NCBI GenBank assembly: GCA_017308235.1 | Contig: JAFKFL010000020.1 | Coordinates: 104,091 to 168,090 of the forward strand | Length of the DNA stretch: 64,000 bases | Reading direction: 5' to 3' | DNA from: Alphaproteobacteria bacterium | Lineage (GTDB): Bacteria > Pseudomonadota > Alphaproteobacteria > Reyranellales > Reyranellaceae | Part shown: positions 45,259 through 53,764 of the stretch, piece by piece | How positions within the stretch are numbered: the stretch's first letter is position 1 | How the letters are laid out: the number at the start of each line of letters is the position of its first letter | Made by a program: the position numbers and the translations under genes | The notes under the pieces: model-generated | What the model was told of the DNA's origin: nothing | The model's input: only the letters and a program-made list of their open reading frames with translations | Database searches by the model: none

Positions 45259-46740
45259 GTGGTCGCCAGAAGCACGGTCATTACCAAATCGGTTGGCCAG
45301 ACGCCGACCGAACAATATCTGGCTCAGCTGTGCGACACGACATTCCTGCGCCTCTGGGCCTATCCAAACCCCTATAAAGCGGAAGGGAAAGAACTCTGCG
45401 ACCTGCTGGTCGTGTTCGAAGACCGGGTCTTCCTGTTCTTCGACCGCGCCAGCAACAAATTTGTGGATCCCACGAAAGATAGCGGCCTGCAGTGGAAGCG
45501 CTGGAAGCAGGAAGCGATCGACAAGCAGATCACAACCGCCACCGGCGCGCGGAACCACCTGCTGAAATACCCTCAGAAGGTATTTCTGGATGCCAAGTGC
45601 ACCATTCCCCTTCCGGTTCCAATCAACGCCACCGCCGACACCATCCACAAAATCGTAGTGGCCCACGGCGCCGAAGAAGCTTGCAAAGCGTACTCCGCCG
45701 ATAATGTCTATGGCAGCCTGGCCATCGGCTATGGCGAGGACACCGACAGTGAATACCCGTTCTTCCTGAGCCTCGACAAGCGCGACATCTGCCACGTCCT
45801 CGATAGCTTCAACCTGTCCATTATCCTGCAGGAACTCGATACGATTTACGATTTCGAGCAATACATTGTCGAGAAAGAGGCCGCGATCAGGCGGTACCAA
45901 CTCCTGAATTATTGCGGTGAAGAGGATTTGCTCGCCCACTACCTCTTCAATCTCGATAAAGCGACGGGACGCCACCGGATTGGCAACCCGGACAGGGATA
46001 GCGCGGTCAACGTCGTGTCGATTGGCGAGGGTGAATGGCAAAGCCTAATCCGGTCAGGCCCGTATCTGAGGAAGAAGGAAGCAGATAGGGTTTCCAGGCT
46101 GTGGGACGACATCATCCAGCGCACGGGGCAGAACGCCCTCGACGGAACCCTCATGGGAGATGGCAATATCTTCTCCCGCCCAAGCGCCATTGCGGAGATG
46201 GCCAAGGAACCGCGGTTCATGCGACGGGCGCTCTCGGAGGCGATGATCCAGGCCGCGAACGCTTTCCCTGACCTGAAAGGCGGCATGTCGCGGAATACAT
46301 CCTTGTTTCCGTCCTTCTATGACGGAAAGGCCTATGTCTTCCTTCAGATACGGGATGACGTATCCGACCGCCAACAGCCGGACTATCGCGAGAAGCGCCT
46401 CGGCTTGCTTCAGGTCGCCTGTGGCGCCGCGAAGCTTCACCGGCCCGACCTGAAGCTCGTGGTCGGAATCGGCGTCGATGCGCCTAAATATAGCAGGCAC
46501 ATCGCCGAAGACTTCATCTTCATGCAGTGCGATCGGTGGACCAGTGCCGATCGGCGCCATTACGAGGAGCTGAACGAGCCTTTCGCATTCTTCAAAACGG
46601 CGCAGTTGAGAAGCTATCAGAAGACCGCCCGCGAGTTTCCGCTGCCACCAGGCGCTGCTGCGAGGGCCGATAAGATCGGCAGGAATGACCTCTGCCCTTG
46701 CGGCTCGGGCAGGAAATTCAAGAAATGCTGTCGGCGCTAA
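45259..46740 (+). CDS. SEC-C-motif protein with degenerate nuclease-like N-terminus
   Basis: The 493-residue protein ends in RNDLCPCGSGRKFKKCCRR, a canonical SEC-C zinc motif (C-x-C...CC). The N-terminus resembles a PD-(D/E)XK fold: AEGKELCDLLVVFEDRVFLF (E45, D48), but the position where the catalytic Lys is expected reads DRA (R63), so activity is doubtful. The middle is alpha/beta and unassigned. It starts at GTG 45259 after GAGG/AGAGGA. SEC-C is often attached to proteins acting on nucleic acids or ribosomes. It closes the defence island. Confidence 0.78.
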   Translation: MVARSTVITKSVGQTPTEQYLAQLCDTTFLRLWAYPNPYKAEGKELCDLLVVFEDRVFLFFDRASNKFVDPTKDSGLQWKRWKQEAIDKQITTATGARNHLLKYPQKVFLDAKCTIPLPVPINATADTIHKIVVAHGAEEACKAYSADNVYGSLAIGYGEDTDSEYPFFLSLDKRDICHVLDSFNLSIILQELDTIYDFEQYIVEKEAAIRRYQLLNYCGEEDLLAHYLFNLDKATGRHRIGNPDRDSAVNVVSIGEGEWQSLIRSGPYLRKKEADRVSRLWDDIIQRTGQNALDGTLMGDGNIFSRPSAIAEMAKEPRFMRRALSEAMIQAANAFPDLKGGMSRNTSLFPSFYDGKAYVFLQIRDDVSDRQQPDYREKRLGLLQVACGAAKLHRPDLKLVVGIGVDAPKYSRHIAEDFIFMQCDRWTSADRRHYEELNEPFAFFKTAQLRSYQKTAREFPLPPGAAARADKIGRNDLCPCGSGRKFKKCCRR

Positions 46741-46836
46741 GGCGTCCAGAGAGCGAGGGCATCAGCACCATCCTGACGGTTGGAAATCCGCTGCGCCAGT
46801 GGGTAATTCTGACGACCTTAGGACCTGCTGCAAAAC

Positions 46837-47397
46837 TCAGACTCGAAGACTCATTTTGGGCAGCGAGCGGTCACCCATCGCAGCACGTCGGCTGTAGTCG
46901 CGGCAGGTCGCGACGCCCTTCGTGGTCAGCCGAAGCAGGTCTGGCTTGCCTTCGACCGCTTCCAGAAGCGCGAATTTAACAAGTGCCTTCACGCCTCCGG
47001 CAGAAAAGCTGTGCGAGGTCATTCGCGTGCCGGCCAGCCCCCAGGTCCAGCGTTCTTTGTCGTCGAGAAAATGGCGGCGAATGGTCGGGTGACCGCATGC
47101 AAGGACATCGGGTTTGTCCAACCGCAGATTGATTGACCACAGCACGTCGCGCGCCCGCGGCGGCAACAGATTCCATTCGACAAGCTCGTCCGCGTTGATG
47201 TCGTCGTGGAGAACGCTCTTGCCCGAACCGAGATCGAGCCCGAGCTGAAACGCCGCCGCCAGGTGGCGCTCGATTTCGCCGATGGCGCTTTGGGAGCGAC
47301 CGTACTTACGAGCCAGCCGGTCACGCGCGATGATGTCGCGCGCCTGTTCCTTGAAATCCGCCCGAAGCCGAGGGTCGATTTTGGTCCGAGTGGTCAT
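46837..47397 (-). CDS. Hypothetical protein, mostly helical
   Basis: The 186-residue protein is not recognised. It has an HTH-like N-terminus (ADFKEQARDIIARDRLARKY, then GRSQSAIGEIERHLAAA) and a C-terminal winged-helix-like part ending LLRLTTKGVATCRDYSRRA, suggesting a DNA-binding regulator. AGGTG precedes ATG 47397. It faces the SEC-C gene tail-to-tail and follows the RHE_PE00001-type gene in the same direction, so it belongs to the backbone side of the boundary. Confidence 0.6.
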   Translation of the reverse strand: MTTRTKIDPRLRADFKEQARDIIARDRLARKYGRSQSAIGEIERHLAAAFQLGLDLGSGKSVLHDDINADELVEWNLLPPRARDVLWSINLRLDKPDVLACGHPTIRRHFLDDKERWTWGLAGTRMTSHSFSAGGVKALVKFALLEAVEGKPDLLRLTTKGVATCRDYSRRAAMGDRSLPKMSLRV

Positions 47398-47462
47398 CCG
47401 GCACCTGGGGATTCACAACGATCGCCGGATCGAGCATGCGGATCGCATCGCCCGACGCAAGC

Positions 47463-48644
47463 CTAGACGATCCCCCACGCCCGATAGCGCTTGCGGCCGG
47501 TGAGTTCGCGCGGCAGGCTGGTTCCGAGCTCTCTCAGCATCGCCTCGACCGCCTGCGGTGTGACCTGCAGGCGCGCCGCGGAGAGTTGCACCGTGACCAG
47601 CGGCGACGCCACGAACAGGTCGACCAGTTCGGCCAGCTTCGAGTTGCCCCGACGGCCTTGGCATTTCCGCAGCATCAAGTCCCGCGCCAGAGACAGTCGA
47701 TCGCAATCGGCCTGGGCGAAGGCGGCGGCCTCGGCGAGCGCGCCGAGCAATCCGGACACCCGCGCGGGGCGCGGCAGGTGGGGGCTCCAGCGAAATCGTC
47801 TCCGGCGCAATCCGAGCCCTAGCGTGGGCAGATGCGCCTGCGCCAGTCCGCGCTGCCGCAACAGCGTGGCGGCGAGCGCGAAGCCGAGTTCGCCGGCGCG
47901 TTCCGATGGCTCGAGCACAAGCCAGGCATCGAGCGCGAGCGCGGCCGCGAGTGTCGTCGGGAACCCCCTCCCCTCCTCCAAGACGGCGAGCCAGCGCGTA
48001 AATCGTCCGGCGCCATCATAGCCGGGATCGCGCAGGGTCAGGCTCTGGCGCCCCCCTTCGGAGGCGAGATCGTTCCAGGCATCGAGTTTTTGTCGCGTCC
48101 GCGCCAGCAGAGCGTCCATCTCGGCGAAGGCCTGATTGCCGCGATCATCATCCACCTCGACGTCCAGATACTCCTCATCGTCCTCAGCGTCGTCGTCCGG
48201 CGCGGCCCGATCCCAGGATGCCGGGATGCTTGTCCTGCTTTGTGGGCCTGCCGGCTCGGGCTCCTGCGGTTCGGCGAGGCCGAGGCGATGGCGCAGCGCA
48301 CTCGGAGACAGAATCTCGGCTGGTTCGCGCCGCGCCAGGCGCCGGCGCTCATCGAGCATGGCGGCGGCGCGGACGATCTCATGGGTCGGGCTGCGCACGT
48401 CCATGCCGGCGTCGTGCAGAACCAAGTCTTCGAGCGGGCAGAGACTGCCGGCAAGCCCGATCAGCGCCTGAGCCTCGAAAGCGTGGCTGCGCTGGCGCAC
48501 ACCTTCGGCGAGGACGGGCTCCGCGCGGTTCAGGCGCTCGTCGAAGCGGGCGAGCGCAATCGCGGTGGTTTCGGCCGCCGCGGCGCAGTCGGAAATCAGG
48601 GTTTGGCGCTCAGCGCGCGTAAGATCATAGAGAATTGAAATCAC
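47463..48644 (-). CDS. RHE_PE00001-family protein (DUF1612 plus HTH)
   Basis: The 393-residue protein matches the plasmid family named from Rhizobium etli: an N-terminal helical part, a middle with SLCPLEDLVLHDAGMDVRSP and YDGAGRFTRWLAVLEEGRGFP, and a C-terminal HTH (QLSAARLQVTPQAVEAMLRE, then ELGTSLPRELTGRKRYRAW). Function is unknown; it is a common marker of rhizobial plasmids, often near replication genes. It uses a GTG start at 48644. Its promoter lies in the short divergent gap with the DUF3800 gene, which holds a perfect 12-bp palindrome. Confidence 0.85.
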   Translation of the reverse strand: MISILYDLTRAERQTLISDCAAAAETTAIALARFDERLNRAEPVLAEGVRQRSHAFEAQALIGLAGSLCPLEDLVLHDAGMDVRSPTHEIVRAAAMLDERRRLARREPAEILSPSALRHRLGLAEPQEPEPAGPQSRTSIPASWDRAAPDDDAEDDEEYLDVEVDDDRGNQAFAEMDALLARTRQKLDAWNDLASEGGRQSLTLRDPGYDGAGRFTRWLAVLEEGRGFPTTLAAALALDAWLVLEPSERAGELGFALAATLLRQRGLAQAHLPTLGLGLRRRRFRWSPHLPRPARVSGLLGALAEAAAFAQADCDRLSLARDLMLRKCQGRRGNSKLAELVDLFVASPLVTVQLSAARLQVTPQAVEAMLRELGTSLPRELTGRKRYRAWGIV

Positions 48645-48719
48645 ATTGATTTATCTATCATAACCAATTCAAACCGCAATTTTCTTGTTTCACTCCGACA
48701 CCGTAATGTCGCTATAAAT

Positions 48720-48750
48720 CACTATCGATAATTACCTCTTATCGATAGTG
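48720..48750. repeat. Perfect 12-bp inverted repeat (candidate operator/parS-like site)
   Basis: CACTATCGATAA (48720-48731) and TTATCGATAGTG (48739-48750) are exact inverted copies with a 7-base spacer, ending 6 bases before ATG 48757. The inner TCGATAA...TTATCGA matches the arms of the inverted repeat upstream of repA at 54967-55005, which has the same 7-base central spacing, hinting at a common binding protein. Confidence 0.7.
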
Positions 48751-48756
48751 TTGGAC

Positions 48757-50025
48757 ATGGCCTCGGAAATCGGCGATTCTGGCGCTCCAAATCGCCGCCG
48801 TTGGCCTTCGGCCGACCTCTGCTCGACGAGAAGGCCCGTGACGACGCCCCCTGCCCGCCTGATTTCCTGCGACGAGGCCGGCTTTACCGGCCCGCGCATG
48901 CTCGACGACGATCAGCCCGTCTTCGCCTACACCGCGATCGACCTGACGCCGGAGGAAGCTCAGGCGATCGTCGACAGCGTTCGTGCCCGGCACCGTGTCC
49001 AGGCGCCGGAGCTGAAGGCCCAACTGCTGCGCAAGCGCCAGAACTGGGGTGAGATCGCCATCGAGGTTGCCCGTCAGGTCGAGGGTCGGGCCATGATCAT
49101 GGTCTGTGACAAGCGCCTCAATCTCGGCGGCAAGACGTTCGAATATCTGTTCGAGCCGGTGCTCCAGGACAACAGCCTGCTGTTCTACCGACACGACCTG
49201 CATCGCTTCGTGACGAACGCGGTGCATCGGGCCTTGCATGCGACCGGCGAACCGCCTCATGCCATGGCCGTCGAGCTCGAGCGGTTCATGCGGTCGTTCA
49301 AACCGGAAGATGCCCCTCACCTCTTCGCCGGCAGAACAACTGGCGACGACAGCGCGGCCGTCCTCAGCTGCATCCTGCGCTTCGCACGCGGCTATGCGGG
49401 TGTGATCGCCGAGCGAACGGCAAACCTGCGCGCCGAAGAGGATCTCACTGGAAAATGGACCCTCGATCTCACCACAACGGCTTTGCACAGCCTCATCCTG
49501 TTCGGCTGGGGCCATCGCTATCCTCGGATCGATGTTCTTTGCGACGATTCAAAGCCTCTGCGTGCCATGGCGCATGTTTTCGATGGATGGGTTGGGCGCG
49601 AGGGCGGCGTGAAGATCCCCTCGCCGCGTGATCAAGCTGAGGTCGAGCTCCGTGGAAACCTAGCCGGACCCATCCGGTTCGGTTCTTCGGCCGAGCATCC
49701 GACGATCCAGATCGCAGACGTTCTATCCGGCGCGTCCGCCGACTTTGTCCGAGCACCCCAGAATCCCGCGATGGCGGGTTGGGGTCCATTCCTTGGCCGG
49801 CACATTCACAGGGACCATATACTTCCGGACGCTGAGCTGATCGATACCCGCCAGCTCGGACCGCGGGTCAATCTCGCCGTGCTCCACGAACTCGCCCGCC
49901 GGGCCGATCTTGCCGTCGACCCGCTCACCGATATGGGCGAATTCTACGCCGCCACGATCCGGCGCTTTCGCAGTCCGGCCGCCCGGGTCCGGAACCCGGG
50001 CCGGCGCGAGAGGCGACGCCGTTGA
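48757..50025 (+). CDS. DUF3800 domain protein
   Basis: The 422-residue protein has the DUF3800 pattern: LISCDEAGFTGPRM near the start (first acidic residue), a middle with IDVLCDDSKPL and a late TIQIADVLSGAS. These three acidic sites resemble an RNase H/integrase-like fold. Activity is unknown, and family members sit in mobile elements and defence loci. The start is uncertain: ATG 48757 lies beside the palindrome, whereas GTG 48838 would begin just ahead of the conserved domain. Its stop overlaps the recombinase start (TTGA), indicating a two-gene operon. Confidence 0.75.
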   Translation: MASEIGDSGAPNRRRWPSADLCSTRRPVTTPPARLISCDEAGFTGPRMLDDDQPVFAYTAIDLTPEEAQAIVDSVRARHRVQAPELKAQLLRKRQNWGEIAIEVARQVEGRAMIMVCDKRLNLGGKTFEYLFEPVLQDNSLLFYRHDLHRFVTNAVHRALHATGEPPHAMAVELERFMRSFKPEDAPHLFAGRTTGDDSAAVLSCILRFARGYAGVIAERTANLRAEEDLTGKWTLDLTTTALHSLILFGWGHRYPRIDVLCDDSKPLRAMAHVFDGWVGREGGVKIPSPRDQAEVELRGNLAGPIRFGSSAEHPTIQIADVLSGASADFVRAPQNPAMAGWGPFLGRHIHRDHILPDAELIDTRQLGPRVNLAVLHELARRADLAVDPLTDMGEFYAATIRRFRSPAARVRNPGRRERRRR

Positions 50026-51191
50026 ACGATCTCGCCCTCCCCCACTCGGCCGATGCCGAGACCCGACGGGCGCTGCAGCTCGATGCGCTGTCCGCGATCC
50101 TGCCGATGGAGCGCCGCGATCAACTCGCCAAAATCCTGACCGATGACGACGTCGCGACGCTGCGCCACCTCGCCAAGGAGGGCATGGGCGAGAATTCCCT
50201 GCGCGCGCTCGCCTCCGACCTGGCCTATCTCGAAGCCTGGGCGCTCGCGGCGACGGCTGCGCCCCTACCCTGGCCGGCACCGGAAGCGCTGGCGCTCAAA
50301 TTTCTGGCGCAGCATCTCTGGGATCCGGCCCAGCGTGAAACCGATCCCGGGCACGGCATGCCCGATGGCATCGCGATGGCCTTGCGCCGGGACGGTCATT
50401 TGCGCGTCGAGGGACCGCACGCCCCGTCGACGGTCAAGCGCCGGCTCGCCCATTGGGCGACGCTGCACCGTTGGAAAGGCCTGTTGGGCCCATTCGCCGC
50501 GCCATCGTTGCGGACGGCCGTGCGCCTGGCGGTGCGAGCCAGCGCCCGGCCGCGCCGGCGCAAGAGCCAACGCGCCGTCACCCGCGAGATTCTCGACCGC
50601 TTGCTCGCCACCTGCCGCGGCGATCGCCTGAGCGACAGCCGCGATCTCGCCCTGCTGCTGATCGCCTTCGGCTCCGGCGGCCGCCGCCGCAGCGAAATCG
50701 CACGCCTGCGCCTCGAGCTCCTGTCCGAGGAGGCGCCCGTACCGCTTGATCCCGACGATCCGGATTCGCCCCGCCTGCCCTGTCTGGCGATAGCACTCGG
50801 CAAAACCAAGACCGCCTCGGCCGACGACGCTGCCCGCGTCCTGATCATCGGGCCGCCGGTCGACGCGCTGCGCGACTGGCTCGAGCGCGCCGCGATTGGC
50901 AAGGGCGCGGTGTTTCGGGCGATCGACCGCTGGGAGGGCCTCTCGGACCGAGCGCTGACGCCGCAAGCGGTCAACCTGATCCTGAAGCGCCGCTGCGCCC
51001 AGGCCGGGCTCGACCCGATCGCGTTTTCGGCGCATGGCCTGCGCTCCGGCTACCTGACCGAAGCCGCCCGCAACGGCGTCTCCCTGCCCGCGGCGATGCA
51101 ACAGTCGCAGCACCGTTCCGTCCAGCAGGCGGCGAGCTACTACAACGACGCCGACCGGCAGCTCAGCAAGGCCGCCCGCCTGACGCTGTAG
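50022..51191 (+). CDS. Tyrosine recombinase (phage-integrase family)
   Basis: The 389-residue protein has an N-terminal SAM-like core-binding domain and a C-terminal catalytic domain with GSGGRRRSEIARL (first Arg), SAHGLRSGYLTEA (His-x-x-Arg), a second His in QHRSVQQAASYYND and the nucleophilic Tyr in the same motif. It cuts and rejoins DNA through a 3'-phosphotyrosine. A TTG start (50022) overlaps the DUF3800 stop. Placed beside repABC, it may resolve plasmid multimers or move the island. No clear attachment site pair was found by eye. Confidence 0.9.
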   Translation: MNDLALPHSADAETRRALQLDALSAILPMERRDQLAKILTDDDVATLRHLAKEGMGENSLRALASDLAYLEAWALAATAAPLPWPAPEALALKFLAQHLWDPAQRETDPGHGMPDGIAMALRRDGHLRVEGPHAPSTVKRRLAHWATLHRWKGLLGPFAAPSLRTAVRLAVRASARPRRRKSQRAVTREILDRLLATCRGDRLSDSRDLALLLIAFGSGGRRRSEIARLRLELLSEEAPVPLDPDDPDSPRLPCLAIALGKTKTASADDAARVLIIGPPVDALRDWLERAAIGKGAVFRAIDRWEGLSDRALTPQAVNLILKRRCAQAGLDPIAFSAHGLRSGYLTEAARNGVSLPAAMQQSQHRSVQQAASYYNDADRQLSKAARLTL

Positions 51192-51238
51192 CGCAGGCGC
51201 CGACGCCGCGGCGTCTGCCCGAGAGCCGAGGTCCCACC

Positions 51239-52534
51239 TCATGGCCGGGGCTTCTGCAGGGTCTTCAGCAGCCCCTCCGACGCCTTCAACCGCGGCTCGT
51301 CACCCGCATCGGCAACTCTCGCCGGCTTTTGCGCCTCGAGCCGGGCGCGCACCAGGGCCATGATCATCGGCCAGGTCGAGAATTTTTCGGCCTTGGCCCG
51401 TTCTGTCAGGCTGCGCAGATAGCCGCCCGCATTGTTGATCTGCTCGGCCCGCTGGTAGATCGCGGCCAGCGTGATCGCGGCGTGCTGTTCGCCCAGGATC
51501 TCTCTCGCCTCCCGCCAGGCGCTGGGACTGATCCCGAGCGCAGGCCGGGCCAGCTCGGCCGCCGCCAGAAAATCGCGCCAGTGCCGGATCTCGCCGCCCT
51601 GCACCAGTTCCCGCAGGTTCGGGCAGGCATCGAGCACGATCCCCAGGGGCAGTTCGCGCTTCGGCAGACTGCGCAGATTGTCGGGATCCGCAACGCTACC
51701 CGCTGCTTCTTCACTTTTCGAGAAGCCGTGTTCAGATTCAATAGGAAGTTCTGGATTTGAATTCTGTATGTGGCGACCAGAATGGGACTCATTGGCATCC
51801 GGATTCTGGTCTTTTGCAAAAGATTCCAGCACGTCACGGATCTGCGTGCAGAGATCCTGCAATTCGACGCAGATGTCCTCCAGGAGCTGCCTCGGAGCCG
51901 TGCGAGGCAGACGGCCGATGATGGCCTGGTAGATCTGCTGAACACGACCCCAATTGCCCGGAACTCGCTCGGCGATGCCGGTATCAATCATCTTGACCAC
52001 GTCACGGCGCAGCAGCGTAAGCCGCTCCTTGGCGACCCGAAATGCCTTCTTCTCGGCCTGGACTGCCTCCGCCAGCTCCTTGACCTCTTCGGCGCGGGCG
52101 ACGATCGGCGCCAGGTCGAAGCCATAGGCCTGCTCGATCTGCCCTCCCCTCCCCTTCCGGGCGAAGCGTTTGCCATTCGGGCTGTCGCGGCGAATGATCA
52201 GGCCACAATCGACGAGCACGGCGATATGGCGGCGCAGCGTCGTCGCCGGCATGCCGTTGGCGCGCGCCATCAACTGCTCGTTCGACGGCCACACCACGAG
52301 CTCGGCGTCGCCGGTCAGCGCGGTTTCCGGATGGAAGGTCAGCAGCGCGCTGAGGATCGTTAGTGAACGATCCGTCGCGCCGAGCAGCTCCCTCGCTACA
52401 CGGATATCCTGAAAGGCCTGCCATTTATGCACGACAGCGTCGGGCTTCGCAGCCTTGGCTGCCATCTGACTTGAAATCTGGCCGAGCGTCATCGGCCGCC
52501 GCCCAAAGGGCGTCGTTGTGATGTGCGTGAACAC
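51239..52534 (-). CDS. repC: RepC replication initiator
   Basis: The 431-residue protein is the last gene of the repABC operon. The conserved N-terminal winged-helix part includes KWQAFQDIRVARELLGATDR, RSLTILSALLTFHPETAL and ANGMPATTLRRHIAVLVDCG. A variable Ser/Glu-rich linker (about 240-290) separates it from a C-terminal domain. It binds oriV, usually inside its own gene, and limits plasmid copy number. A GTG start (52534) follows AAAGGAAC. Expression is expected to be limited by the countertranscript RNA encoded between repB and repC. Confidence 0.95.
   Translation of the reverse strand: MFTHITTTPFGRRPMTLGQISSQMAAKAAKPDAVVHKWQAFQDIRVARELLGATDRSLTILSALLTFHPETALTGDAELVVWPSNEQLMARANGMPATTLRRHIAVLVDCGLIIRRDSPNGKRFARKGRGGQIEQAYGFDLAPIVARAEEVKELAEAVQAEKKAFRVAKERLTLLRRDVVKMIDTGIAERVPGNWGRVQQIYQAIIGRLPRTAPRQLLEDICVELQDLCTQIRDVLESFAKDQNPDANESHSGRHIQNSNPELPIESEHGFSKSEEAAGSVADPDNLRSLPKRELPLGIVLDACPNLRELVQGGEIRHWRDFLAAAELARPALGISPSAWREAREILGEQHAAITLAAIYQRAEQINNAGGYLRSLTERAKAEKFSTWPMIMALVRARLEAQKPARVADAGDEPRLKASEGLLKTLQKPRP
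51715..51815. other. Candidate oriV inside repC
   Basis: This stretch is clearly richer in A/T than the rest of repC and holds an inverted pair CCAGAAT (51777-51783) and ATTCTGG (51803-51809), with another GAATTCTG just before. In repABC plasmids the replication origin lies in an AT-rich part of repC. The exact limits are a guess. Confidence 0.4.
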
Positions 52535-52601
52535 GTTCCTTTACCTTTTGTTAGGCAAAAGAATCGGGCTCGCCAAAACGACACTGCGTCCGACGTGACT
52601 C

Positions 52602-52688
52602 TTGACAGCGATTCGCGGAAGTGTGATTCTCAGGCTGCTTACACGAGAGAAGGGCTTCCGGAATTCGTTTCGGGGGCCTTTTTCTTTT
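52602..52688 (+). ncRNA. Countertranscript RNA (ctRNA/IncA) between repB and repC, with promoter and terminator
   Basis: On the strand opposite repABC, TTGACA (52602-52607) and GATTCT (52625-52630) are exactly 17 bases apart. A transcript from about 52637 would run into an imperfect stem around AAGGGCTTCCGG and CGGGGGCCTT (about 52650-52680) followed by TTTTTCTTTT. The RNA of about 50 nt would be fully antisense to the repB-repC leader and limits RepC synthesis, the main incompatibility factor of repABC plasmids. Position and design match known examples; its activity is inferred. Confidence 0.8.
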
Positions 52689-52693
52689 GCGGG

Positions 52694-53686
52694 TTACACC
52701 TGCGTTTTCTCCTGCTTCAAAAACTCTCCGTAGAGAGCGTCGAGACGTTCAGCCAGGAACCGGCCAAAACGAGCCGAATCCTTGGACTTGAACGCAACAG
52801 AAAATGCCTTCCCAGCATCGACTAATTCTGCTGTCAGAGCCTTGTCCGCAGGCTGCCACTTGGACTTAGCGGGCTTATCCGCGCTGGCTCGACGTGGCTT
52901 GTCGACCGTCTTCAGTTCGTTCAGAAGCCGCTCAAATCGCGCTTCAGAGGTTGCTGTTGCGAAGTCCGCAGCTTGGACAACCGACGCGATTGCCGAACGG
53001 TTCGAAAGCTTTTCATAGAGCTGCGCAAACTCGAGCCACCGATCTCGGCCGATGGATTTGGCCGGGCCAATGAGCAAGAGCACTTCTTCTTCGACGCGCC
53101 CCGATACCGATAGCATTCGCGTCAGCATCGGCGCGTCCACAGAAAGGGCAGTTTGAACTGTCCCGCGGTCGTGGCCGCGTCCGATCAGGCGTTGAGCGAA
53201 CAGCGCACGCTCTATGAAAGTTAGGTTCTCTCGCGCAGAGTTTTCTTGGCCCTGTGCAATAACATGCTCTTCGTCAGAGACACTCCGAACAACTGCTTTG
53301 ACCTTGCGTCCGAGCTGCCGGGCCGCTCGGACCCGTCGATGACCGAATACCGTTTGATAGCGCTCTTTATCGTTCGGATGAGGTCGCACGAGAATGGGCG
53401 TGTCCTGCCCTCGCTCTCTGATGCCGTTTACGAGCTCGTCAAAGGCAGCGTCGTCTTGTGTCAGGCGATCGGAGACGAACGAATCGTCGATGTGCTCCGG
53501 ATCGAGCTCTTGAATGACCTCACCATCGATCGACAGCTCCGCCTGCGCCGCTTTCGCGGCCAGCTCGTTAATTGAAGCCAACATGTTCTTGCTAGCGCCA
53601 CGGGAGGCGTAGCCCGGGGCTGCCGCCCTATCCGATTGGCTCGTGTCGGCTTCTTTGATCGCTCGGAAAATATCACGGCGCGCCAT
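52694..53686 (-). CDS. repB: RepB (ParB-family partition protein)
   Basis: The 330-residue protein has the ParB N-terminal domain with VFGHRRVRAARQLGRKVKAV and the CTP/DNA-binding motif ENSARENLTFIERALFAQRL. A central HTH (GRGHDRGTVQTALSVDAPML) and a basic C-terminal dimerisation part follow. It loads at the partition site and works with RepA to segregate the plasmid. It lies between repA and repC in the standard order. The site it binds was not identified with certainty; inverted repeats at 54967-55005 and 48720-48750 are candidates. Confidence 0.95.
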   Translation of the reverse strand: MARRDIFRAIKEADTSQSDRAAAPGYASRGASKNMLASINELAAKAAQAELSIDGEVIQELDPEHIDDSFVSDRLTQDDAAFDELVNGIRERGQDTPILVRPHPNDKERYQTVFGHRRVRAARQLGRKVKAVVRSVSDEEHVIAQGQENSARENLTFIERALFAQRLIGRGHDRGTVQTALSVDAPMLTRMLSVSGRVEEEVLLLIGPAKSIGRDRWLEFAQLYEKLSNRSAIASVVQAADFATATSEARFERLLNELKTVDKPRRASADKPAKSKWQPADKALTAELVDAGKAFSVAFKSKDSARFGRFLAERLDALYGEFLKQEKTQV

Positions 53687-53764
53687 CTTGGCACCTCTGA
53701 AAATTGCCTAAGGCCTTCAATTGCAACGAGAAAAGACCGATGTGTACGGCTGACAATTCCGTCA

